From Orientallactaga sibirica (lineage: Eukaryota; Chordata; Mammalia; Rodentia; Dipodidae): a stretch of 64,000 bases of DNA. How positions within the stretch are numbered: the stretch's first letter is position 1; each line of letters opens with the position of its first letter. This document shows, piece after piece, positions 11,406 to 22,959 of the stretch. Where the stretch lies: contig JAEOAD010000031.1 in NCBI GenBank assembly GCA_036365145.1, positions 11,628,001 through 11,692,000 on the forward strand, written 5' to 3'. The notes beneath the pieces are model-generated. The model did not search any database and was not told where the DNA came from. It saw nothing but the letters and a program-made list of their open reading frames with translations. Position numbers and translations under genes: made by a program.

Positions 11406-11497
11406 CCTCCAGCTTGTGTCCTGTGTCCCCTCCAGCTTATGTCCTGTGTCCCCTCCAGCTTATGTCCTGTGTCCCCTCCAGCTTGTGTCCAGTGTCC
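11406..11497. repeat. Minisatellite, four 23-bp units
   Basis: Four tandem units begin at 11406, 11429, 11452 and 11475. Each opens 'cctccagctt' and ends 'gtgtcc'. Units 2 and 3 are identical; units 1 and 4 differ by one or two bases. The repeat reads through in one + frame as a cysteine/proline-rich peptide, but 23 is not a multiple of three, so this is chance. Confidence 0.95.
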
Positions 11498-11617
11498 TTT
11501 ATCAACTTCTCTGAATCTTTGCCAAGTTTTGCATGCAATTCCCTGGTATAAAACACCAGTATGCAGTAGTATTGAGAAGGAAAGTAGAAAAATGTTCCAG
11601 TTCCTTCCACTGGTATA

Positions 11618-12010
11618 GCAGTTACCTTCTTATTGCTGAGACAAAATACCCAACCAGAAACAGATTTTTGGAGGAGAGAGTTAATTTCTAGTTTATAGTT
11701 ATGAGGGGACATTTCATCATGCTGAGGAAAGCACAGCAGGAGCAGAGAAGGGGGTGTCACACCCTCAGTTCAGAAATAGAGAAACTGAGTTACACACGGC
11801 AAGTGGGGCTGGGCTATACACCCCAAAGCCTGCCCCCAGCAACACATCTCCTCCAGTAAGTCTCCACCTTCCAAAGGTCTCAGCTTTCTTACATAATGAT
11901 ATAATATTATGGCCTAATAGGATAGTATTATAACATATTGTAATATTATCTAATATTTTTCTATGCTATTAGGACACCTATGTCCATATCAGGTTTTATT
12001 AGAGGGGTAG
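11618..12010 (-). mobile_element. Diverged LTR-like rodent repeat
   Basis: The blocks 'cttattgctgagacaaaata', 'ttcatcatgctgaggaaagc' and 'acacatctcctccagtaagt' follow the same order as in the better-preserved copies at 48756 and 52335. The 3' part runs into AT-rich DNA. Confidence 0.5.
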
Positions 12011-12945
12011 CATGAGTTAATACATATAAAGTATTTAGAAGGCAGGCTTTTCTGCTGAAGCCTCTATAAACATTATGCTATTATCGTAACTTTTCCCATT
12101 ACCACCCCTATTTATCTTCCGGTTTACTGAGTACATTGACATCACTGACCTAGAACAATGGAATGATATGGAACAAAGCAGTGAACAACTGAGCAAATGC
12201 ATGCAAGATCTCAGGCCAGCAATCCTGAAATACAATCTACCTGTGGGACGAGGGCTAATTACCTTGGAGACTGGGCTGTGATACCATCCACTTTCCTAGC
12301 CCAGCAACGTTTCTAAATGGTGGTGTGTCTTATCTTGCCTGTGCTTTCCAAGATGCACTATACTTAGAGACCAACTATCCTGTGACCATAAAATATCATG
12401 GCATCAATAATAGCTCTAACTCAGAAAGAAACAATCAGCGTGAAGCCTCGTGTTAAATAAGAACTGTGTGACTAGAGGTGAGGAGAAAAGAGTCTATAAA
12501 TCATGTCAAAATAATGGGTTTAACCAAAGGGAAGCCACCTGATGAGGAGATGATAGTGGTACAGAGGCTGAGATATATAAAAAAATGAAAGTTGCACTGA
12601 CAACGAGGCAAAGGATTTGCTGATATTGGGGATGGGAAGAAGCAGGAGGAAGGAGCAAGAGCTGTTTAGACCTGAAAATTTCAGTCATGTGTGGGAGGGA
12701 CGAGATAGAAACTCGGGGTCAGACAGAGGGAAAATCATGGTTAAGATCAAACTGAAGGTAGTGTTAGAGACAAAGGAGTTTCAAAGTGAAGGGAGAGGGG
12801 AAAATTAGCATAGAAAGCCATTCCTGAATCAAAGGCTTAGGCACTTTGGAGACAAAGGAAGACAGCTTTAAATGTATAGGAGTGAGAAGGAGATCTGAAA
12901 AAAAAAAATAAAAAATCATGACAAGAACTCCCTGAGGGGGGAAAA
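12011..12945. other. Unique sequence, no gene recognised
   Basis: Nothing beyond short chance frames of 60-66 codons on either strand. Confidence 0.5.
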
Positions 12946-12949
12946 ATGT

Positions 12950-13330
12950 CTCTATTCAACAATATTTACTGAGTGCCTATAACAGACCATATGTTGAGTG
13001 TTCAGGCCTGTACTGGAGTTGGAGATTAAACAGCAGTTAACACCCACCAACCTCATCATGATTATAGTCCTCGGAGATGGGCTTGCCTAGCGATGCACAG
13101 CCAAAAGTGTCTTCTTCTTGACTGTTTGCAGACAACATAAAACCATCCTCCCGACAGCCTGTGGGATAGAGGGCAGATACTCTTCTTTTAATTTCACACA
13201 CCAGGAAGTGCAGGCTCAGGGCAGTGAAGTGATGGCCCATTGGGCACAGAGGCCAAATGCACAATAGTACCAAAGACCACCCTCCTGCCTTCTGATCCCA
13301 TGCATGTCCACACCGCTGCCTTATAACAAA
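12950..13330 (-). repeat. Ancient L2 3' end and MIR relics
   Basis: 'caacaatatttactgagtgc' followed by 'ctataacagaccatatgttg' is the reverse complement pattern of an L2 3' end. Further on 'caggaagtgcaggctcaggg' and 'gatggcccattgggcacaga' match the middle of MIR. Both are old. Confidence 0.55.
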
Positions 13331-14075
13331 TTACCATTGTGTTGATTAAACCCATGACATGCCCCGTGATTCATATATGTATTTTACTTTCTGGAATACT
13401 ATCCTTCTAGGAAGCCTGAGGCATTTTACACATTTTAAATTCTGATTCATTCACCTCTCCTAGGGAGATACAGAATGACACAGAATTCCCAAGTGGAAGG
13501 TACTTAATGGAAAAACAGAAATACTACAACTTACATTGCCATATATATAAAGAGCCTCTGACCTGCTGGTAGGAAAGTAGATGTAAATTAGCAATGAAAT
13601 GAGGTTAGAAACAATAATGAAGTCAGAAAAGAATGAGAGAGTCCTGAGGCAAAACAGGAATATTTGTATTCAAAGGTATTTGCTCAGAGCATCCAAAGGT
13701 TATAAACAAGAACAAGAGGCCTGACCACACAGAACACCAGAGGGACAATTGAACATCATCCTAGAAAATCCATCTTCACATTACAGCCAGTCTTTCCTCT
13801 CTCCCTGCCATTGCACTTTTCATGCCAGAGGGTCTAAATTAATTGATTGGGTTTGTCCCAAGCTCATATTTTCAGGTTCTCTGGTTGTAAATCTTGACTT
13901 CCTAAATATTTATCTTTGTTCTCACAGGTTTAGTCTACACTTTCTAAAAATTCCAAAGTATTATTGATTTCATTTACTTACCGTGACTGCCATGATCTGG
14001 ATTTCTGCCCTTCTTGCCTATTGTCATCCACACAGCATTCTTCTTATTAGGGAGAACCTGGGCTTTAAAAGGGAA
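13331..14075. other. Unique sequence, no gene recognised
   Basis: One + frame of 72 codons near 13749 has no recognisable feature. No repeats were recognised. Confidence 0.5.
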
Positions 14076-14160
14076 AGTAGTGGCACACTTGCCTAGCATG
14101 TGGGAAGCTCTAGGTTCAATCCCCAGGACCACCACCACTACCACCCTCCCGCACACACAC
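14076..14160 (+). repeat. ID-like SINE (tRNA-Ala-derived)
   Basis: 'cacttgcctagcatgtggga' followed by 'taggttcaatccccaggacc' is the core of the rodent ID SINE with its B box. A run of 'accacc' triplets and CA repeats follow in place of the poly-A tail. Confidence 0.7.
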
Positions 14161-14745
14161 CTATGACCATGACATTTCTTAAAGTGTCTCCATGACTTCT
14201 CATTGACTTTAGGATAAGCTTCCAGTCTCTTCATCCAGTGATTTGGTGCACAAAGTTCTTTGATTTCTGACCCTGTCTTTATCACCAGACTCCATTTTAA
14301 AAACACTAAATCATTTACATTCTTAATATCAGAAGCTTCTGCATCTGCTTCCACATGCCTGTAGATGTCCAGTTGTCTAACCACAACACATTTTTGTCTC
14401 TTTTACTTTCTTAAGCCTATGAACCCCTATACTTTTTCCATAGGAGATATCCCACCTTCTTGTCTCTTCTCTATCTCACATTTACCACAATAAATTTGGA
14501 TTTTTTAAATTTCCTTACACATTTAATCCTCTAGAACATGTCTATCAATTATAACGCTATGTGATCTTAAATTTTTTACTATTACATTTAAAAATGTTTA
14601 AAGTTCAAAGTGATTAACTTTGATAATATATTTTATAAACTTCATCTATCCAAAGGATTATCACTTCTATATGGAAACAAATACATAAATTATAAAAACA
14701 TAGGGATAGAGTATTGGTTTTAAAGTTAAAATTATTTGAAGTCAG
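14161..14745. other. AT-rich unique sequence
   Basis: No gene or repeat recognised. An antisense open frame of 136 codons covers the ID SINE and its flank and is not credible as a gene. Confidence 0.45.
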
Positions 14746-15098
14746 GGAACTGGGGAGATGTCTCAGTGGATAAAGTATTTGCCAGATAATATAAGTACCT
14801 GAGTTCAGATTCCCCAGAACTCACATTAAAAAAAAAAAAAAAAAAAAACTGGATGCTGTAGTGCTAGCCTATGGCAAGAAGGGAGTCATTGGCAGGGGAA
14901 TTACCTGAAAGTTCACAAGGCAGGTAGCCTGGCATTCAGAGGATGAACAATGAGAGACCCTGCCTCAAACAAAGTGAACAGTGAGCGACGACACCTGAAG
15001 CTGTCTTTGGTCCTACATGTCCCACCATGACACACCCATGTTTGCATTCTCACAACATAAGCATGCACACACAAACATCACACACACGCACAAAAAAA
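14746..15098 (+). repeat. B3-like SINE with internal poly-A and CA-rich tail
   Basis: 'ctggggagatgtctcagtgg' gives box A, and 'cctgagttcagattccccag' gives the B-box region. The body is interrupted by an A19 run and ends in 'gcatgcacacacaaacatca'. The internal A run may mark a further small insertion or microsatellite growth. Confidence 0.7.
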
Positions 15099-15099
15099 T

Positions 15100-16190
15100 C
15101 AATATTCAATAAAATTACCAATATAATTCTTTCATTGTATTGGAAACATTTACAGGGCTCCACAGCCCCAGGAGGGCAGGACTTGGCTATGATTTGATGA
15201 AGCATAAATCTAGGCAGTGACATCCTTGAGGGAAAGGGGCCCTCCCAGCTACATCCTTCCACAGTACTCCTTTCACAGAGGTTTCTTGTGATAGGGCAGC
15301 CCAGAAACCTGGAACACTGAGGATATTCAGAGGATATTAAGAAATGTGGGTGAGAGCAAAAAGAAAAAAATGATCTGGCCTTTCCATTTTCAGTGAAGAC
15401 ATGTGAGGCACAGAAAAACTCTTACATTCTCCTTCTAAATGACAGGAAGTTTCATTCGTAAGGCCAAAAAAAAATTCTTTATCTAACTTTATTCCCAGAA
15501 AGTTCACCCAATTTTTAAATGTATTTGTGGTTCTGGATTCCATCCAGACTCTAGTATGGCACTGTCAGGTGATAGAGAAAGAAAAGGAGAAGAGAAGAGG
15601 AGAGAGAATATTTCAGAAATATATTGGTCCTAAAGGGGAAGAAGTTCTGGAGTTGTAGAAATGTGACAAGGGGCTTGAATAATTTCTTTGGGGCAAATGT
15701 AAAAGCTTTGAGCATTTCTTTGGTAAGCTAAGAATGGACTTGAACATCTAATTGCTTTGGGCTTTATACTTTCTCAACCTTCCCATGTCCTGTATGGAAA
15801 GGGATGCTCCCACTGGGATTTTAACTCCATGGCACTGTAATTAGAAGACAAGGGCAGAGAGAAGGGGAGGAATCGTGGGGATGGGGCCGAGACCTTGCAA
15901 AGTACAGTAGTTTGTAGCTACACTGACAGCTTACTTAGAATAAAGTGTTTAAAAATAACTGCCTGGCAAATATAATTGGTATACAAAGAGAGACCATAAC
16001 TGCTAGAAATAATGCCACTTAGATGAGAAGCTTGCATCTGATTTAGGGAGCACCTGGTCTCTTGAAAGAGAAAGGGTAACAGGCTTGTCTCTCAGATACA
16101 TCCTTCCCCCAGTCAATCCCTGCTACAGCTTTGTCTGGTTTGTGGCAGAATCTTGGCAACTGCTTGATACTCTGGAAGTGTCCCTGCTGA
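15100..16190. other. Unique sequence, no gene recognised
   Basis: Short antisense frames of 68-70 codons only. No repeats were recognised. Confidence 0.45.
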
Positions 16191-16201
16191 TCATTTTCCA
16201 G

Positions 16202-16277
16202 CTTCCTCTAGAAACAAATGATTTCTTCCAAAATTATTCCAAAATTGCCCAAAGGGAGAAAGACCTTTGGCCTATAG
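16202..16277 (+). CDS. Weak candidate internal coding exon, unidentified
   Basis: A 76-base stretch is bounded by a plausible acceptor (ctgctgatcattttccag just upstream, with a branch-point-like ctgat) and a weak donor (atag|gttggg). It reads 25 codons in the open + frame, starting Leu-Pro-Leu-Glu and ending Asp-Leu-Trp-Pro-Ile, rich in charged and aromatic residues, and leaves one base over (phase 1). That phase fits the acceptor of the candidate terminal exon at 51716. The donor is poor and the exon is small, so this may be chance. I do not recognise the protein. Confidence 0.18.
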
Positions 16278-16514
16278 GTTGGGCCCAGGACCCAAAACTC
16301 CTTGAGAGTCACCTGCATTTATCATTCTAATTTTAAATGCAAAATTGCCACCCAATTTTTATCCTTAGGAAATGCACTTAATTCTTAGAGCAACTGAACA
16401 ACTTGGTTTGGCTTTGTCTGCTAGGCAGCACCTGCTGAAGATGGGAGAGGGTGGAGTTTCATGAAACAAATGGTGCCTAAAACCCTTTAGCTCCACTCCC
16501 CAGACCAGTGTTGT

Positions 16515-16862
16515 TGCAGTTACTTATTTGCTATTGTTGCTGGGACAAACAGCTGACCAGAAGCAGTTATGGGAGAAAAGGGTTTATTTCAGGCTTACAA
16601 ATTCCAGGGGAAGCTTCATCATAGCACAAGAAGCTGGCTTACTTCATCATGCATCCATCGTACAGAGTCATCGTCCAGCACCAGCAAGCATGAGCTGATT
16701 CTGAATACACTTTAGGGCTGGACTCAAGATCCACACTCAGTGACACACCTTCTCCAGGAAGGTTCTGCCTGCTGGAGACTAAGTAAGGAGATAATAAAAA
16801 ATATCTGAAGCTATGAGGCCATTTACATTCAAACCCCCACAAGTGTGTTACATTTTCTGAGT
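16515..16862 (-). mobile_element. TG...CA-type LTR-like rodent repeat
   Basis: The same block order as the copy at 6727: 'attgttgctgggacaaacag', 'gggtttatttcaggcttaca' (AATAAA complement) and 'ttccaggggaagcttcatca'. The 3' portion is divergent. Confidence 0.6.
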
Positions 16863-17049
16863 TCAACTAGAGATATGGTGAGGTAGGAGATAGGAAAAAT
16901 TAACCAAGGGCTTCAGGTCTAGAAAAATACCTTATACTTAGAAGAAAATTTGGGGATGGGCAGGGAAGTGAAGAAAGAAGAAAGATGAGAAGATGCTATG
17001 CCTACCTCTATATAGTGGGCACTGTGGTAGTCTCCTTAGGCCCATGGCA

Positions 17050-18387
17050 TTTGGTCCCCCACTGCATGGACTGTTTCCTGCTTCCCAATTATAGGTGAAT
17101 TGTTTCTGGGAATTGACCTCACATTACAAGAGCTAAGAGGATATGAATGAGTCATATAGAAAACCAACTTGTTTGGATAATGGCGCACCTAGAAGCCATA
17201 GATTGTTACTTGAAAATTTTTAGTGCCAGGGATGGGTTACCTTCCAGTAAGTTGCTGGCCAGGGAGGTCCCAAAATATTATAGGCTATTGCCAAGGCTTT
17301 TGTTTTCCCACCAGGAATAGACTCTGCATTGTTTGTTTGTTTGTTTGTTTGTTTGTTTGTTTGTTTGTTTGTTTTTCAACGTAGGGTCTCACTCCAGCCC
17401 AGGCTAATCTGAAATTCACTATGTAGTCTCAGGGTGGTCTCAAACTCACAGTGATCCTACTATGTCTGCCTCCTGAGTTCTGGGATTAAAGACATGCACC
17501 CCCATGCCTGGCCTAAGACTCTGTATTTTGGGGCTGCAAGGTCACTGAGAAATCTTGCTGGACCTGAGCTGAAAACCTTCCCTGTGTGGACCAGCTGACA
17601 GAAAGTTGGAAAAAACTCTGCTGCATGCAGCTCCATGAGAGAGAGAAAGAAGTCATCAGTGAAGATAAACAACAGTGGAAACTGCAAATCTTAAGTTTGG
17701 ACAGTCAAGGCAAATGAGCCAATGGGTGCAAAAGTGGCATGTCTGTTACAGGGGAAACCAACTGCTCTCTAATTAGAATGGAGGCCTGTTCCATGGGAGG
17801 GAATATATGCCTGATACTGAAAACCTATGATGGGGGAAGTCATGAGCCCTAGGGGTGTAGTGTCTTCTGGGGTCTGGTTAAATGCATATATTATGCTGAC
17901 CAAACTGCTTGTTAAACATTTCTCTTAACGTTCATACCATATATTAATGCTACTCTCACTTTTGGTTAAAGAAGCATCTCTTTTCAGATGGCAGTGACCT
18001 CTGGGATGACTCAGAGGGCACCATGGTGCTGAGAAGTGACAGGGGAGTGCTCAGCACTGAAACATCTCTATTACACTTTCCAAAGTTCAAGGACCATTGC
18101 AAAAGAGGTGAAGGAAAGAATGTAAGAGCCAAAGGAAGAGTAAGACTCCTTATAACATGCTCCTCCAGACACAAAATGGCCTGGATATCCATGACCTCAC
18201 AGTGCCTGGCACTACCTACACAAGACCATCATAATAGGAGGAAAAGATGATGACATCAAAATAAGACTAATTGAGAAGGGGCTATGATGGAGAGTGGAGT
18301 TGTGAAGGGGAAAGTGGGGGGAGGAGGGAATTATCATGGTTTGTTGTTTATAATTATGGAAGTTGTCAAAATTGAAAAAAGAAAAAG
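17050..18387 (+). mobile_element. Rodent L1 3' UTR, sense strand, 5'-truncated
   Basis: There is no ORF2 sequence. The blocks 'ggagggaatatatgcctgat', 'gtagtgtcttctggggtctg', 'cacttttggttaaagaagca', 'ccaaaggaagagtaagactc' and 'gatgatgacatcaaaataag' are in the order I associate with rodent L1 3' UTRs. It then ends exactly like the 3256-3395 copy, with 'ctatgatggagagtgg', a G-rich polypurine tract and an A-rich tail. A B1 interrupts it at 17331-17515. The 5' part, before about 17480, is assigned less firmly. Confidence 0.65.
17331..17515 (-). repeat. B1 SINE, minus strand, with (TTTG)n tail
   Basis: The tail is eleven or so TTTG units, then the body 'ctcagggtggtctcaaactc' to 'gacatgcacccccatgcctg'. 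The near-perfect 12-bp duplication agactctgcatt / agactctgtatt (17319-17330 and 17516-17527) brackets it inside the L1 3' UTR. Confidence 0.93.
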
Positions 18388-18925
18388 AGCTTCCTTATCC
18401 AAGGGCACACCCATTCCTGGGGCAGCCTGCCTGTAATAAGTGGTCAGTGTAGTAGTACAGTACAATTCAGGACAGTGGTGGAGCACCCCCCCCCCCCGCC
18501 CCAGCTTTAGCGCTCCCTTGCGGACTAGCTGAGGCTTGTTGAGGCTGCAGTGTAGCTCACCTCCTTCCTTTCCCCATGCTGCTCCCTTTGCCTTGAGGTA
18601 GTCTGGATCCAGCCCTCTTTGCTTCAGCTGGGCAACAGATGAAGCATCGGCTTAAGGTAATTTCCATGAGCAACATCACATCAGCCACCTTCAAGATAAG
18701 TATGAACTTCACCAGAGTAAGATGTCTGCAGGAACCCAGCCTGACTAAGGAAGAATATTGACATCTTCCAAATCATGTTGGCATGCAGTATAAAATGACA
18801 TGTGGGGTATCTTGCATGTATTGGGAGGGGTGTGGAGTTAGGCTCATACACTTCACCTTATGTAGCTTAGAAGTGTATATGGTATGATTCCAAAGCTATT
18901 TAGAGTCACAATAATATAATATGTC
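18388..18925. other. Unique sequence, no gene recognised
   Basis: A C13-type homopolymer run lies near 18486-18497. No coding or repeat signal otherwise. Confidence 0.45.
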
Positions 18926-18929
18926 ACCC

Positions 18930-19040
18930 TCATTAGACTGAGAGCACTTTGGGTGAAGGGACTATCGTATAGTTATCTTGACATCTCATGTCTGATTTCA
19001 GGGTCTGGCTCATGCATATAGGTGCTCAATATTTGAACTG
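18930..19040 (+). repeat. L2 3' end relic
   Basis: 'gactgagagcactttgggtg', 'agggactatcgtatagttat' and 'gctcatgcatataggtgctcaat' (last read as two pieces) follow the L2 3' end order, in which a 'gaagggact' block precedes 'gtgctcaataaat'. Confidence 0.6.
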
Positions 19041-19089
19041 AAGCCAAAGGTGACCCTTATGCCCCATCTGATCTTGAACATCAGCAATC

Positions 19090-19720
19090 TTTCCAACAGT
19101 CAGTGGCTATTCTAACACCTCCATTCATTTGTTCTTATTCAGCCGTTCTAGACATTTCATCTGTTTAAAGTGTATGACACACAGTCTTTGTCCTTGTGGA
19201 ACTTATGTGCCAGAAAAGACTCCAGGTAAGTATTACAGATATTGCTAGGTGGTGACAGTTGTGATGAATCTCCAAATGTTCAGACACTGAGCAAGAAGAG
19301 TCTTCAAGATGGAGACTCAAAGGAGTCTGGAACTCAGCAAAGACTCATCTTGGGAAGTGGCCATGAAGCTGTGGCTGAAGAGTGAGTCATGTTGGCCTGG
19401 AACAGGGAAAGAGGGAGAATGCCTCCAAGGATATTTGAACTCTGGGGACAGAGGTGTGTGTCCAGGGCATGGGGAGTCAGCTCCAGGCTGCAGGGAGGCT
19501 AGAAAGGTCCTGTAGGCCAGGATAAGGGTTTTGTATTTTTTTCTAATGGTGGGAGTGAATCATCTCATCAGAAAGTTTGAAAAGACAGTGACGTGCTCAG
19601 ATAGAGCTTTCATTTAAGTATTGCTTGCTTTGCACATTGGACAGTGACAAGGAAAGGTGTTAGAAATTAATGGGCTATAGTTGTTTAAAGAGAAAGATGA
19701 TGATCACTTGAGAGATGGTG
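19090..19720 (-). repeat. Ancient L2-type LINE relic
   Basis: 'ttgtccttgtggaacttatg', then a middle section with 'gtgacagttgtgatga', then 'ctgtaggccaggataagggt' and 'tctaatggtgggagtgaatc' match the block order of an old mammalian-wide repeat that is usually found with reversed L2 3' ends. A 68-codon frame in it is incidental. Confidence 0.5.
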
Positions 19721-20140
19721 AATATTAGAGATACTGAGAAGACCATCAGTGGAGATTGTAGGTGTGACTGGATCTGGAGTGGAAGGGTTTAAAGATGGGC
19801 ATCCAAGGCCCTCTCTAGAAACACACCCCACCTACCCCAAGGAAACTGTGAACTTCCAACTCAGAACTTTCTGGCTCTCATCACAATTATGTCACAATAT
19901 GCATTTAACAGAATTCTACATTGGATCATAGAAAACCTTTACCACTTAAAACATAACAAGTCTTCCACAATGACAAGCAGGTTCTAAAAGATAACACTTG
20001 GTAACTATGGTGAGAGAAGCCATGTAAAATAAGACAAGCATAAACAGATTGGCAATAAACCCTCTAGTCCAAGCACTATGCTATGATGTCTCAAATCATG
20101 CAGTGCATAGGTCATTTCAACAGGTACTTATTTCATTTGC
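19721..20140. other. Unique sequence, no gene recognised
   Basis: No recognisable coding or repeat feature. Confidence 0.4.
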
Positions 20141-20144
20141 ATGT

Positions 20145-20425
20145 GTCTTTGATGTGTGTACGTGCTCATATGTATGTGGGTGCATGTGTATGTGTGGGTG
20201 TGCATGTACATGTGTGCATATGGGTGGAGGCCAGAGGTCAATGTCAGCTATCTTCTTCTATCACTATCTACAGTGTTTTCTTAAAACAGTATCCTTTGCT
20301 AAACCCAGAGCTCACCAATTCAGTCAAAGAAGTTCACGAGTAAATCCAGAGGATTCTCCATGTGCCTTCCCAGCTCTAGGATTACAAACATGCACCACCA
20401 TATCCAGCTTCTTTATGAGCGTGCG
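20145..20425 (-). repeat. B3-like SINE, minus strand, with TG-rich tail
   Basis: A TG/CA-rich tract ('gtgcatgtgtatgtgtgggt') is followed by 'gtggaggccagaggtcaatg', the reverse of the B3 3' end. 'ggattacaaacatgcaccac' lies near its 5' end. Two overlapping + frames of 126 and 86 codons simply read the repeat. Confidence 0.7.
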
Positions 20426-20429
20426 CTGA

Positions 20430-21540
20430 CAGGCATTTATTGAATCAATTGTACCCATGCAAAAATTGATGAGCCAATAAGAGAAGACCTTCCAAAGAAG
20501 AATAATTGATTAGAGGTGCACGAACTCTACTGAAGAACAAAACAAGAAAAGAGTAGCTGCAACTCTTCCTTTTCCCTTCACAAAACTGGTGGTGTGAGGA
20601 TGTGTCCAGAGGGCACCACATGAGTCCTGATCTGGGAGGCACTGGAAACTCCTGCCTCAGCTTCCTCACCCAAAATCTGCTCAAGTAATGAATTGCCAGA
20701 GACCCTCCATGGCTCCTTCCTCTTCCAGGATTCTATGTTTCACTGTGAGAATTTATTTGCTACCATGGCATACCGAGGGCTGCAAAATCTGCCTCCTTTA
20801 AAGATGAAATTACTTTGGGATCTGGCTTCGTCCCCTATCCTCCAATGGGGTTTCTGGCCAAGACTTCACAATAAATGAAATCATACTGTTCAAAGGAAAG
20901 GGGCGAAATATCATTTCTTCTTCCTGTTTTAACCTAGCATGGCTTCATCATGGTTAAGAAACAGTGTTTTGAAGTTTAGATTTTCCCAAACAATCTGTTT
21001 GTGAGAATAGCCATGATAAAGGGATGCTGACAGAGGCATGGAAAAATTCTTTCCCTCCTTCTGAGGACATTGCTGACACAGCCCGAGAGAACCCTGGAGG
21101 CACCCTGCAATGCCCATCAACCATGAAGAGGGACGCTCCTCAACAACAGGGAAGAATGCTGGCACCTCCGTGGCTGGCGAAGTGCTGAGTGGCCTGGTGC
21201 GACCTACTGTTCCTCATGGGGTGGGGACCAGCTGAGGGAAAGCCTGTGTAGGATGCAGGCTCCCATGAGAAAGCCCCTGCAGATTGTAATTTTTTAAAAA
21301 AATCGAGTTTCCAGAAATGAGCCAAAGGGAAGCATTCCTGAATTTTCCATTCCTCTGCAATGTTTTGGAATTCACTTTTCCTCATTTGCACCAGATGCTC
21401 AAGCACAAAGTCTGATTTTCATGAGTTCATGTTAAATTAACCTCTCATGTGTGGAGACTGTTTTTTGCAAAGCAAAGATTGGGAAAAAAAAAAAAACAAA
21501 ACCAATATTCTGGTGGTTATATGTAGGCCAGGACTTAGCT
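20430..21540. other. Unique sequence, no gene recognised
   Basis: Antisense frames of 79, 78 and 88 codons and a + frame of 61 codons occur. The + frame (20693-20878) ends just before AATAAATG, which looks like a 3' end, but no acceptor or domain supports it. Confidence 0.4.
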
Positions 21541-21585
21541 CCCACTATAGGCCCATCTGCCTCTAGGACTGAATCTTATCTGATT

Positions 21586-21702
21586 GTTTCCATGGCAACA
21601 GCTGCTGGATTAGAATAGGATGAAGGTTTAGGAAGAGTTGCTGAAATTCCGTCCTAGACAAGTGAGGATTATTTAACTACACTCTTGTGTTACTATGGAA
21701 AC
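21586..21702. promoter_or_regulatory. Pair of RFX X-box-like sites
   Basis: gtttccatggcaac at 21586-21599 fits the palindromic X-box consensus GTTNCCATGGNAAC at every position. A second site, gttactatggaaac at 21689-21702, differs from the consensus at one position. Known biology: RFX factors bind X-boxes in promoters and enhancers of ciliary and MHC class II genes. The spacing is about 100 bp in otherwise unique DNA. Function here is inference only. Confidence 0.45.
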
Positions 21703-22955
21703 ACGAATTTACAAATCAGGCAGGATTTTTGTAGCTCAATAGAGCAGAATTATAGTCTTAGTGCTGCTTCAAATCCTTCAATTCCATCTCCTCTCCCACC
21801 AGGGGAGCAAATGTCCCACTGGACACAATTTAATTATTCCCCAAATACTTTCTATTTTAATTTTTAAGACAGAAATATAGACTAAGACCAAGATCAAAGT
21901 AATAGTTCTGAACGTGTTTTTCTATGTTTTTTAAACAAAATTCACTTTAGTCTAAAGAGAAAAGAGTTTTACACATGTTCTGGGAAGTCAAGTCTCACAT
22001 AAACCCAAACTAATGTTATCTTGATTTTTTTAAAATGGTCTTTATTTCTCATAATGTCAATCAATCCTAGACTTTAAATTATTTCATTGCAAATGAATGT
22101 CAGGATATCAACAATATTTCATCTTTGATCAGTGTTTTATGATTTATAAATCCTTTTCACTAACAATAGCTTGACATTACATTTTAAATATATACATTTT
22201 TTTAATTCCAGAATATTTAAAGACTAGCAAAAAGAGTGTGTGCCCGCTGCATCACCTCTGAAGTCACCTCCCTTTCACTTACACCAGAGATCTGCATGAG
22301 AATCAAAGATGCTGACAATGTCATTCTATTGCTACTGCTTTCCTACCAGCTCCAAAATAGCCATTTAGTAGTATCTCCCCAGCTCCATACCACTCCCCAC
22401 CCCTCCATGTGGCACAAATGCTCCAAGCTTCCCACGAGGCTGACACCACCTTCTGCCACTATCAACCCACCAGCTGCTTAGTCGGTACAGTGATGAGAGT
22501 TGTCAGAAGTGAAGGTAGAAAACAATCGCAGAGCAGGACCATCAGTCCAGCATGAGCTGACTCGGCCCTATTTTGGACAGGGCACTAGTATACTATTTGC
22601 ATATTGATGGTATCTCAGGGATATGTGGCTGTGAAGAAGGAAGCCTGCAGAGTAAAAGCCGAGCAGGCATCTCTCTATGAAGAAGCTGCAATAAATGACA
22701 AGTCTGAGGCAAGTCATTTAAACCTGAGCCAAGTTTGAGTGCACTCAAAGCTGTGGTCTGAGAGAGGGGGGGAACTTGTCTTAGACCAAAGGAGGCTTTG
22801 AATCATATACTGCCTCGTACATCTTTGGAGGATGGGATTAGATGTGGGGTGTTATTTTGCAGAACGATTTGGTCACACTTCTCAACATTCCAAGGTACAT
22901 GGCTTTTAACCCTTGAATGATTCCTAGTAACGAACCTGCATAATACAGGAAGACA
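21703..22955. other. Unique sequence, no gene recognised
   Basis: No coding exon or repeat that I can support. Confidence 0.45.
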
Positions 22956-22959
22956 TTTC

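Noticed and set aside
11406..11497. CRISPR-like array
   Set aside because: Units of 23 bp are directly adjacent with no spacers, and the genome is mammalian; it is a minisatellite.
13974..14384. 136-codon antisense frame with a valine run
   Set aside because: The valine run and following residues are the reverse reading of an ID SINE and its accacc triplets.
20049..20429. 126-codon + frame with repeated Cys-Val/Cys-Met
   Set aside because: It is translated TG-rich tail and body of a minus-strand B3-like SINE.
20693..20878. Terminal-exon-like frame ending before AATAAATG
   Set aside because: No acceptor of quality and no recognisable protein character; the signal string alone is too common in this AT-rich DNA.
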